Shown here one piece after another: positions 6,201-9,344 of a stretch of DNA of 9,344 nucleotides. Made by a program: the position numbers and the translations under genes. Every line of letters begins with the position of its first letter. The first letter of the stretch is position 1. Under the pieces are notes generated by a model. It had not been told where the DNA came from and made no database searches. It worked only from the letters and a program-made list of their open reading frames with translations. The DNA lies in assembly GCA_012959845.1 (NCBI GenBank), contig DUCL01000201.1, positions 1 through 9,344 on the forward strand, read 5' to 3'. This stretch comes from Candidatus Poseidoniales archaeon (GTDB lineage: Archaea > Thermoplasmatota > Poseidoniia > Poseidoniales > Poseidoniaceae).

Positions 6201-8492
6201 TTCCCATGCCAGCAAGACACCTGTTGCAAGGGATATTACGAATAATATCGGACCGAATGAAGCGAATAATTGTCCACGTGGTGGAGCATTTGCTTCAGCA
6301 ACCGTATCAAAAATCTTGGTCTTAGCGAAGTATCCAGAACCTGTCAATAAAACATCCCAAGCATTTGATATCTCGAAGAATTTCAGGACAAATAGTATTG
6401 CGAAGAAAATAATTCCTCCTACCGTTAGAGTTCCGAGTACTAACAACCATGGCTTGTCTCTAAATCCAATTGTCACATATGAAATTGCGATAGTAAATCC
6501 GAGAATAAACAAGAACGGTTGAAGACCTGTGCCATCAAAGACCAAATCTAATTGTGGGTGAGCATAGAATGGTAGTGCCATCATCAGGTTAACTACTAGC
6601 ATTGTTAGGAACAATACATTGAGCGCAGTTGAATCTCTACGACGGAACATATTCAACGCAACTTGAACCGCATAAGCTATGAATAGAATCGAAGGTCCCA
6701 CAACGAAACCTTTCCATCCTAATGATACAACACCGAATGCTACTCCAGCCAGAATAGCATTTGCAAAGGCAGTTTGGCGTTGAGTTATCACATCACGAAC
6801 TGAACTTATCAAACCGCTGATACTAGCAGAATTTGTTTTTGATAGGCGTTGGCTTCCGGCATATTTTACTGCCCTAAGCCAATACATGAATCCGATTGTA
6901 ATAAACAACAATACGAACGCATCGTGGTCTGCAAGAGCCCATGTTGTATGAGTTAAGTGAGCAGGCATGAAGGCAATAAGCCATGCAGCGAGCACTCCTG
7001 CAACTTTACCAGAGTGATCTCTTGCAATTGCAGAAACTGGAAGAATTGTTAGAGCACCGTAAATTGCAGGTAATCCCAACATACTCCACCAAACAGCATC
7101 AGATGCATTTTCACCTAAGAATGGAGTTAGAATCATTGCACCAATAGCCAAAGACCATGTGAATAATGGTGGACGTGGGTTGATTCCGCCGACTGGATAA
7201 AATCTGTCAGCATCAAATACTAAATGTGCATTATTTGCAAGAATATAATCTACAACTCTCTTCATGTACCACGGGTCAGAACCACCTGTCATATCCCATG
7301 TTTCAGTACCACTGGAATTCATTGAAGGGATAATATACCATTGAATACGAATAATTAATCCAAAGAAGAATGCCATTCCTATCATCAAGGAAGCCCAATG
7401 TTCATTCCAAAATTGGCGAGCACCTGAATATTCGTGGTCTTCGAGGTTAGCCCATCCACCGTACTTCTCATGGGTTGAGATTTTGTATATTGCAAAGCAT
7501 ATGAAGAAAGTAATACCAAACCATGTTAACGCTCCCCAAGAGCCTTCAAGTTGGGCATTTGTCCAAAGTCCTGCCTCATTCCAACTTGAAACTTGGAATA
7601 GTGCCCACATTGAAGCCAATAACATTGCACGGGTATTCCAACGTTCACTTACCATACCTGCAACAATCATTGCAACTAATCCAGTCAAGAATGAAGCCCA
7701 GTATCCAACGTATCCGTGGTAACCATCTTCTGTGGTCACACCTAGTTGGTCAGCCAAAGTACCTGCATTGAAATGCCAAAGTGATGCGATGTGAGCTAAT
7801 GCCCAAACAGCAAGAGCGATTTGTAATGGTAAATTTCCTTTGTGATATCCACCTTGATTTGAACCAAGGAATGAGAACCATCCCTCTTCTCCTGCCGGAG
7901 TTAGTATTCCACGAACAAGAGACGCCGCCAATGTTCCAACGATAATAGAGATTGTAAAGTAAGAAAAGAATACATAGGCGCCAGCACCTCTTTCCAAATT
8001 ATGGACTAGGACTCCTCCGCCCCCTTCCTTAAGGTAAGTGTATACGTGGTCTGGTGAAAATGAATTGAATGTTGCTTCAGCCATAATTAGGCTCAAGTGA
8101 TAGCCAATTGCTGCAAATGTCAACATTGTGAAAATTTCAAATCTTCCTTTTGACTCTAACATCTGTCCGAAAAAGACTACCAAGAAGAAAATACCAGCGT
8201 TTACTGCACCGAGTGATGTGAAAGAATTGATAATTTCAGCACCTAATATTGCAACAAACAAAGAAGCGAGGGAGAGGTTCATGTTTGTTAGGATTTCATT
8301 TTCGCGGAGCACACGAGGCAGGGTTGCAACTATACCGGCAATAACGACTACAGCCATAGGTGCAAGGGTGTTCATATTTAGATCAAAATTGATTCCGACA
8401 ATCTTGATGGCAGCGATTGCAAGTAACATTGCTATTGGCCCAATTAGCCACGATAGAAATGGTGCTTGCGAAGTACCTGTTTTTTGTTCCAT
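1..8492 (-). CDS. aglB: Giant AglB/STT3-family oligosaccharyltransferase with N-terminal membrane extension and modular beta-sandwich tail (3' end outside window)
   Basis: The frame is open for 2830 codons from ATG at 8490-8492 to the left edge. The start is well fixed: an in-frame TAA lies at 8517-8519, no other usual start codon lies between, and GAGGG (8500-8504) sits 7 bases before ATG. STT3 landmarks occur in the family order: SDPWYM with D406, ADHDAF with D522/D524, TVAE at 730-733 (TIXE-type), AARFMFNATP with R792, and WWDYG at 952-956. In the family these residues bind the metal and lipid-linked glycan and grip the acceptor sequon. AglB moves a glycan from a dolichol carrier to Asn of N-X-S/T on exported proteins, with its catalytic domain outside the membrane. 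Family members are usually about 600-1000 residues, so this protein is about three times larger. The extra length is roughly 360 residues before the core and over 1400 after it. I could not place a DK/MI motif with confidence. The oligosaccharyltransferase identity is strong; the role of the additions is unknown. Confidence 0.92.
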   Translation of the reverse strand, partial: MEQKTGTSQAPFLSWLIGPIAMLLAIAAIKIVGINFDLNMNTLAPMAVVVIAGIVATLPRVLRENEILTNMNLSLASLFVAILGAEIINSFTSLGAVNAGIFFLVVFFGQMLESKGRFEIFTMLTFAAIGYHLSLIMAEATFNSFSPDHVYTYLKEGGGGVLVHNLERGAGAYVFFSYFTISIIVGTLAASLVRGILTPAGEEGWFSFLGSNQGGYHKGNLPLQIALAVWALAHIASLWHFNAGTLADQLGVTTEDGYHGYVGYWASFLTGLVAMIVAGMVSERWNTRAMLLASMWALFQVSSWNEAGLWTNAQLEGSWGALTWFGITFFICFAIYKISTHEKYGGWANLEDHEYSGARQFWNEHWASLMIGMAFFFGLIIRIQWYIIPSMNSSGTETWDMTGGSDPWYMKRVVDYILANNAHLVFDADRFYPVGGINPRPPLFTWSLAIGAMILTPFLGENASDAVWWSMLGLPAIYGALTILPVSAIARDHSGKVAGVLAAWLIAFMPAHLTHTTWALADHDAFVLLFITIGFMYWLRAVKYAGSQRLSKTNSASISGLISSVRDVITQRQTAFANAILAGVAFGVVSLGWKGFVVGPSILFIAYAVQVALNMFRRRDSTALNVLFLTMLVVNLMMALPFYAHPQLDLVFDGTGLQPFLFILGFTIAISYVTIGFRDKPWLLVLGTLTVGGIIFFAILFVLKFFEISNAWDVLLTGSGYFAKTKIFDTVAEANAPPRGQLFASFGPILFVISLATGVLLAWEGIRTRKQTSIVFSIWIMAACFMSWNAARFMFNATPAVAILGASGMVSLWKWSNWEGLNRSWRKFGIRTPADRITGMRKAVWKTPSFSAIMLVMVMLLGQHATYGLDAAIPRSMGEQEMDEDIYNLMPDILRWDEFGFSLLDSSPYGGNWYLGSFGSGFNDEGWNRAYEWLAAQDTDESYSERPAFVSWWDYGFQALNNGQHPSVSDNFQSGIPATGNMLLARSQEDLVSMFIWQLAEGDIAYNSARTNDHQMTNSFSGIMKNHLTTDEYEEFVYIETSSNQDGMINYIEEHSFEVYKTNRDVVMARGYHSGSDSTFYRIYEDGERMICTTSLSNSCIDEDWSDEFEANRTFANNIRTGQDTVLKTTHYIIGDYWYTSDLIDEFDSVSTHIHRKNARLALTVQLLGKSLTSAGIIDLYDDIIGLEDYYEVQDYDGAPGETISRDHEIRYFAVDNRLYPRAGRYTADQNYNNRQPMGIFGAPSILSGQDVGTFMSTVYETTRGGFEQEMTTDEVDEAMYQDMLNQQAGADIDLLSISDVRVDHSPAFFETMLARAYIGFGASTLGMDTDDSNPQPAQHFDLQGSPGSYFQQSVPLPGAMMNHFVISNWYSEDPAEAAGQANTYVKILKYYSGAEMSGQVKMSDDGQGLPNVRILLERDAFSGEGPSDLDEDTFWIPIGYTDADANGDWSYTVPAGRIRASAFAGEFDPTMADASIRSGDLGQNLQDLFNDNNDDRELYDVTAILGQVANMSWLGEVEMNVTVEQADREVPIENTLDIEVKSSGVSGLITWSGHESFEGEAIEDADFILRNIWSMTDNYSITTTSGSFTTEESRILQGTGEVTFTDEGTFDSEGVAFAEDFTGTFTRTIADSRTYFGNGTWNGNGLIEASWLENSSSVIDCDDDNETGSIMPANETVCVSDDTGQLTVYLISGEVSAMGSLTSQGTSTVVKTLEGATFEGTGSFAGIGTINGTGLFVGSGHFSGPMVQAGSFYQTGLVPGMYNMIAVLDNGKEVLLPDPVEVGINPSYDLELDLPGSIFFDTMKGMNDVVIANQTFELIDAILYADSFADNTVCVSSAGCIEITTDEDGNFSYGPITSGEYFYRVDLDDDGWYELNETFVVRGDSINISLAFAVPTFTDLQITLVSPNDINGEALTDVANRTLIFSNDLDEIMSVQATSDENGTINVELGQGPYTISDESDDDYVLFNSYDVTLDDDAFELSYAIATWANGTIRVVNSTMEYDIWLQDEEQWETNSQPASGLSVNFTSGDLLFTTATDVNGTYSIRLPAGHEFQMTTMALFTAMSAGQIVNTVPEMDDLEILYLAPTGYVHGQVYLYDNTTIWDSYNPGFEALTVTVTDSNGVEWMTELDNEGQFGLYVQSGLVDISLPEGPLNSVDIEGFNVVTDIELSMLELIVNPDSQLVTFQVFMDAAGDGEMENGTLISPDFTISSGYDIIGDINITSANYTAPGIVEIELQPGAYSLIFNTTLASDENATDYSLSSSYSPFSINVGLEALDNLSIPLHNKYLVSGTLSDSNGSGMLATFQLWNSDGSDWINIESDENGTFAEYVEEGDWIVVVASFLNDNNGTEQLRSVLNVNAESTRTGLALQTSVSVEVSFTLNEAVTESTLGDTRVTLVSQEGLGNITLEKTDVDGNLTFDIYPGQWSLFLNKTIPQKQWTLNTSSDPFNTTGSNGSMTLGMISADLVVEIGGKVFWDLNEDDVPSLSEGVPEVNVTIMGSNNTAINQTIVTDENGVWSLFVPLRDIYSVSIDKEGFANVSYDVEDTGGFPVYDTIASHDIKMIAGNVSVSGTVTDVQGSSRLTGATITLYPALDIERDIISLTGTLDNDVLTWDAVITPGDWIVVVAEANAGENGGGIAVGLLEASVANGGTIDLEMSLGGWVELTTTWADIETLPHHAGSDDSGHSMITESVVVEVSIGNGIVWEMPISSDGTMKILLPSGDFDIDSSFITIQHDDELEMKYNAGVNSNIDADLQSLTLEYNRRINSETSVQVVNGSITNAATIDDDNNKLMADESLAAIEFDVQVNYLGTETTDAFTVTGHVDVSPD
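288..797 (-). repeat. Internal protein repeat, copy B (residues 2566-2735)
   Basis: This is the second copy of the two-domain unit. It starts VSVSGTVTD (V2570), continues to TPGDWIVVVAEA (W2623), and ends with SSDGTMKILLPSGDFDI (G2714). Compared with copy A it has about seven extra residues in the first domain and about eleven in the second. One of the differences is a His/Asp-rich loop (LPHHAGSDDSGH). Exact identity is limited to short stretches, so the duplication is old and only the core turns are kept. Confidence 0.65.
855..1091 (-). other. SdrD_B/Cna_B-like domain in the AglB tail (residues about 2468-2546)
   Basis: The segment GGKVFWDLNEDDVPSLSEG (W2477) followed by VPEVNVTI, then VTDENGVWSLFVP (G2516) and YSVSIDKEGF, matches the layout of SdrD_B-type repeats. 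In those, a W-x-D-x-N-x-D-G-x-x-D-x-x-E loop binds calcium and leads into a GVxVxL strand. Here the acidic residues D2478, N2480, D2482 and D2483 are present, though the Gly after the acidic run is missing. This is the clearest named domain type in the tail. It separates repeat copies A and B. Calcium binding is inferred, not shown. Confidence 0.65.
1173..1637 (-). repeat. Internal protein repeat, copy A (residues 2286-2440)
   Basis: This is a two-domain unit. It starts with YLVSGTLSD (V2290), has EEGDWIVVVAS (W2336), and ends with DVDGNLTFDIYPGQWSLF (G2416). The same landmarks recur in the same order in copy B about 280-298 residues later, including the exact octapeptide GDWIVVVA. The DNA also matches there: 1471-1493 and 610-632 differ at only three of 23 positions. 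It lies between the upstream domain array and an SdrD_B-like domain. Confidence 0.7.
1638..3242 (-). other. Array of beta-sandwich domains in the AglB tail (residues about 1751-2285)
   Basis: About five domains can be picked out by recurring D-x-N/D-G turns followed by a strand and a P/S-x-G turn. They are DEDGNFSY (N1851), SDENGTINVELGQG (G1944), TDVNGTYSIRLPAG (G2042), DNEGQFGLYVQSG (G2134), and a more divergent one ending VEIELQPGAYSL. A Cys pair C1835/C1841 lies in the first. Spacing of roughly 90-100 residues per unit fits Ig-like, Cna_B or carboxypeptidase-regulatory-like folds. Such arrays usually make extended stalks or adhesive surfaces on cell-surface proteins. The domain borders are approximate. 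Confidence 0.6.
3243..3710 (-). other. Glycine-patterned short beta-strand repeats in the AglB tail (residues about 1595-1750)
   Basis: Short strands are punctuated by Gly every few residues: GTGEVTF, GNGTWNGNGLIEASW, and GTGSFAGIGTINGTGLFVGSGHFSGP around G1733 (read as adjoining pieces GTGSFAGIG, TINGTGLF, VGSGHFSGP). The spacing is unlike the D-N-G beta sandwiches on either side and suggests a flat or solenoid-like sheet. A Cys pair, C1662 and C1679, lies in an acidic loop in the middle of it. I recognise no family. A low-complexity Gly/Thr/Ser-rich spacer is the alternative. Confidence 0.5.
4083..4316 (-). other. First carboxypeptidase-regulatory-like beta domain after the AglB core (residues 1393-1470)
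   Basis: The segment begins GAEMSGQVKMSDDGQGLPNV and contains TDADANGDWSYTVPAG near W1450, followed by a basic strand and FAGEFDP. This is the usual pattern of a carboxypeptidase-regulatory-like or Cna_B-type beta sandwich: an xSGxV strand, a D-x-D-x-N-G-x-W turn, then a V-P-x-G turn. Haloarchaeal AglB has a comparable domain right after the catalytic region, so this one is probably ancestral and those that follow are an expansion. The family call rests on pattern only. Confidence 0.65.
4317..5882 (-). other. Extracytoplasmic catalytic domain of the giant AglB (residues 871-1392)
   Basis: This domain carries SWWDYGF at 951-957, the signature that recognises the +2 Ser/Thr of the sequon in this family. 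Further on, the segments IRYFAVD, FFETMLARAY (around R1316) and ANTYVKILKYYSGAEMSGQ (around V1386) resemble the C-terminal half of haloarchaeal AglB. That supports an archaeal AglB rather than a bacterial PglB. It has one Cys pair, C1092 and C1100, eight residues apart and suitable for a disulfide. I did not locate the DK- or MI-type motif expected between the WWDYG region and the end of the central core, so acceptor-site details remain open. Confidence 0.85.
5883..7412 (-). other. STT3 membrane core of the giant AglB (residues 361-870)
   Basis: This is the conserved transmembrane part of the enzyme. It starts with the TM1 segment (365-386). The first external loop follows, with D406 in GGSDPWYM and then a Pro-rich stretch (GGINPRPPLFTW) typical of archaeal STT3. 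D522-H523-D524 form the second acidic DXD-type motif. The long external loop carries TVAE at 730-733, whose Glu in homologues contacts the acceptor Asn. AARFMF with R792 follows. The last hydrophobic segment is near 848-866, after which the chain should be outside the cell. These roles are transferred from solved bacterial and archaeal homologues. The motif order and spacing are what the sequence shows. Confidence 0.88.
7413..8492 (-). other. N-terminal polytopic membrane module of the giant AglB (residues 1-360)
   Basis: This part of the protein precedes the usual first STT3 transmembrane helix, which here is about residues 365-386, just before the DPWY motif. I see about ten hydrophobic segments, near residues 13-33, 42-60, 73-90, 97-112, 119-139, 172-193, 221-239, 261-281, 288-303 and 319-337. 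The loops are Trp-, His- and Gly-rich, for example around 200-220 and 240-262. Canonical STT3/AglB proteins begin within a few tens of residues of TM1, so this is an added domain. I do not recognise the family. It could be a fused accessory subunit or a stabilising membrane platform, but the sequence alone does not decide. The segment limits are by eye. Confidence 0.75.
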
Positions 8493-8499
8493 TTTGTTT

Positions 8500-8504
8500 C
8501 CCTC
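8500..8504 (-). promoter_or_regulatory. Ribosome binding site of the giant aglB
   Basis: GAGGG on the minus strand ends 7 bases before ATG at 8492, a normal Shine-Dalgarno spacing. With the in-frame TAA at 8517-8519 it settles the start codon. Confidence 0.7.
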
Positions 8505-8519
8505 AATAGGTTTTGCTTA

Positions 8520-8533
8520 CAGTCTAAAGACTG
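8520..8533. promoter_or_regulatory. Inverted repeat 28 bases upstream of the aglB start
   Basis: CAGTCT-AA-AGACTG is a perfect 6-bp inverted repeat with a 2-base centre. As DNA it would suit a dimeric regulator. As RNA it would form a 5-bp stem with a UUUA tetraloop just before the ribosome binding site. Its use is inferred from position only. Confidence 0.4.
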
Positions 8534-8556
8534 GAGCGAGTTCGCCACTTGAGAGC

Positions 8557-8605
8557 CCTTCTTAACAGTGACGGGTTACTCACAACAACGACCTGCTTAA
8601 CAGTG
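8557..8605. repeat. 14-base direct repeat in the aglB leader
   Basis: On the plus strand CCTTCTTAACAGTG (8557-8570) and CCTGCTTAACAGTG (8592-8605) differ at one base and start 35 bases apart. They lie between the proposed promoter and the start codon. They could be a pair of protein-binding sites or the footprint of a small duplication. Confidence 0.6.
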
Positions 8606-8635
8606 CACCTTTTAGGTGCATTTTGGGAGTTGTGA
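8580..8635 (-). promoter_or_regulatory. Nested hairpin in the aglB leader
   Basis: An outer inverted repeat TCACAAC (8580-8586) / GTTGTGA (8629-8635) encloses an inner perfect 7-bp stem TGCACCT (8604-8610) / AGGTGCA (8614-8620) with a 3-base loop. If transcription starts near 8640, this structure would lie at the very 5' end of the mRNA. It matches no riboswitch class that I know. Confidence 0.45.
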
Positions 8636-8663
8636 TTTTTGCAATGGAAACCATCGCCGAACT

Positions 8664-8671
8664 CATATAAA
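8664..8671 (-). promoter_or_regulatory. Probable archaeal TATA box for the giant aglB
   Basis: TTTATATG on the minus strand is close to the archaeal TATA consensus (TTTATATA) and has an A-rich flank (GGACAA) upstream where a BRE would lie. It sits after the purD terminator tracts. Transcription would be expected to start about 22-27 bases downstream, near 8640, giving a leader of about 150 bases, which is long for an archaeal mRNA. No competing TATA-like element is evident nearer the start codon. Confidence 0.5.
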
Positions 8672-8680
8672 TTGTCCAAG

Positions 8681-8700
8681 AAAAATAATACCAAAAACAA
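8681..8700 (-). terminator. U-rich terminator tracts downstream of purD
   Basis: Two T-rich runs on the minus strand (GTTTTTGG and TATTATTTTTCTTGG) begin about 15 bases after the purD stop. Archaeal RNA polymerase commonly terminates on such U tracts without a hairpin. This separates purD from the next promoter. Confidence 0.5.
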
Positions 8701-8714
8701 ATTACTGCGCTATA

Positions 8715-9344
8715 TTATTGCAATGCTCTATGACCGATATCAGTCCGGTAATGTGAACCTTCAAGTTCAATTTGAGAAATTAATCGATATGCAAGAGTCT
8801 TTGCATCTTCTAATGAATCCGCAATGGCAGAGCAAGATAACACCCGTCCGCCTGTTGAAATATAATTTCCATTTCCATCTAATCCGACACCTGCAAAATT
8901 GACCCACACATTACCCTCAACAGAGTTTATTATATCACTATTCAGACCAGCGATGAACCTCCCTTTTATTGGAGTAGATGGATAACCTTCAGCGGCTAGA
9001 ACAACTGTTAGTGCTTGCTTATCATAGAATGTGGTCTCGTGTTCAAATAGTTTATCTGTTGCAGCAGAATGCAGCAATGAGTAAATATCTGATGAAATAA
9101 GTGGCAAGGTAATTTGACATTCAGGGTCGCCAAATCTTACATTGAATTCAACGACATTAGGGTCTCCTGATTCTGTGATCATCAGGCCCACGAAAAGAAC
9201 ACCTCGGTATGGTATTTCTTGGCGAGACAAAAATTTGTGCATCGGTTCAATAATTCGTTCTATTGCTCTTCGATATACCAATTCAGTAACTACTGGAGCA
9301 GGACAATATGCGCCCATTCCCCCCGTATTCGGGCCTAGGTCACC
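8715..9344 (-). CDS. purD: Phosphoribosylamine-glycine ligase (GAR synthetase), C-terminal half; 5' end outside window
   Basis: This ATP-grasp enzyme joins 5-phosphoribosylamine and glycine using ATP, the second step of purine synthesis in the cytoplasm. About 209 residues are visible; the full protein is usually about 420-440. The frame enters at base 9344 as GDLGPNTGGMGAY, the conserved purD motif, so the ATG at 9317 inside this motif is an internal Met and not the start. Next comes EFNVRFGDPECQ (9114-9149), whose Glu and Asn bind metal in the ATP-grasp fold. The family usually has GDPETQ, so Cys for Thr is a mild variant. LPLISSDIYSLL, VVLAAEGYP, GGRVLSCSAIADSLEDA and YRTDIGHRAL follow in the usual order. 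TAA is at 8715-8717. It lies upstream of aglB on the same strand, 222 bases away, probably in a separate transcription unit. Confidence 0.95.
   Translation of the reverse strand, partial: GDLGPNTGGMGAYCPAPVVTELVYRRAIERIIEPMHKFLSRQEIPYRGVLFVGLMITESGDPNVVEFNVRFGDPECQITLPLISSDIYSLLHSAATDKLFEHETTFYDKQALTVVLAAEGYPSTPIKGRFIAGLNSDIINSVEGNVWVNFAGVGLDGNGNYISTGGRVLSCSAIADSLEDAKTLAYRLISQIELEGSHYRTDIGHRALQ

Noticed and set aside
5932..6522. Plus-strand open frame of 196 codons
   Set aside because: It lies wholly opposite the STT3 membrane core, where the minus-strand frame carries conserved motifs. Its protein has no recognisable family and no ribosome binding site was evident.
8128..8565. Plus-strand open frame of 145 codons over the start of aglB
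   Set aside because: It is antisense to the N-terminal membrane module, is rich in Ile/Ala/Lys as expected for a shadow, and would cover the leader signals of the real gene.
8604..8624. Plus-strand hairpin followed by TTTT, like a bacterial intrinsic terminator
   Set aside because: No plus-strand gene precedes it, and archaea do not usually terminate this way. The stem is better read as part of the aglB leader.
8639..8902. Plus-strand open frame of 87 codons
   Set aside because: It is antisense to the conserved C-terminus of purD (GGRVLSCSA...YRTDIGHRAL).
8715..9317. purD starting at the ATG at 9317
   Set aside because: That Met lies inside the conserved GPNTGGMGAY motif and the frame stays open to the window edge, so the gene starts outside the window.

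Overview
The window reads as a piece of archaeal chromosome, most likely from a marine Thermoplasmatota lineage (Marine Group II/III-like). This is an inference from four things: an AglB/STT3-type oligosaccharyltransferase, a TATA-type promoter, an AT-rich genome with GAA/AAT/GAT-rich coding, and a very long acidic secreted region. No taxonomic marker gene is present, so the assignment is tentative.

Everything real is on the minus strand. At the right edge (8715-9344) lies the C-terminal half of purD (GAR synthetase), whose start is outside the window. A 222-base gap (8493-8714) follows. It holds U-rich termination tracts for purD, a probable TATA box, and a leader of about 150 bases with hairpins and a 14-base direct repeat. 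The rest, 8492 down to base 1, is a single uninterrupted reading frame of at least 2830 codons that runs off the left edge.

This giant gene encodes an oligosaccharyltransferase catalytic subunit (AglB/STT3 family) with unusual additions at both ends. Residues 1-360 form an extra membrane module of about ten hydrophobic segments. Residues 361-870 are the STT3 membrane core, with acidic motifs at D406 and D522/D524 and a TVAE motif at 730-733. Residues 871-1392 are the extracytoplasmic catalytic domain, with WWDYG at 952-956. From residue 1393 to the window edge is a tail of over 1400 residues made of repeated beta-sandwich domains (carboxypeptidase-regulatory-like and SdrD_B/Cna_B-like). The tail also has a glycine-patterned stretch, calcium-loop-like acidic motifs and dozens of N-X-S/T sequons.

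The two genes are functionally unrelated: purine biosynthesis, and N-glycosylation of surface proteins. The terminator-promoter arrangement suggests the giant gene is transcribed on its own. The main point of interest is the fusion of a glycosylation enzyme to an adhesin-like or S-layer-like tail, which may be both enzyme and cell-surface structure. No CRISPR array, mobile element, tRNA or rRNA was seen.
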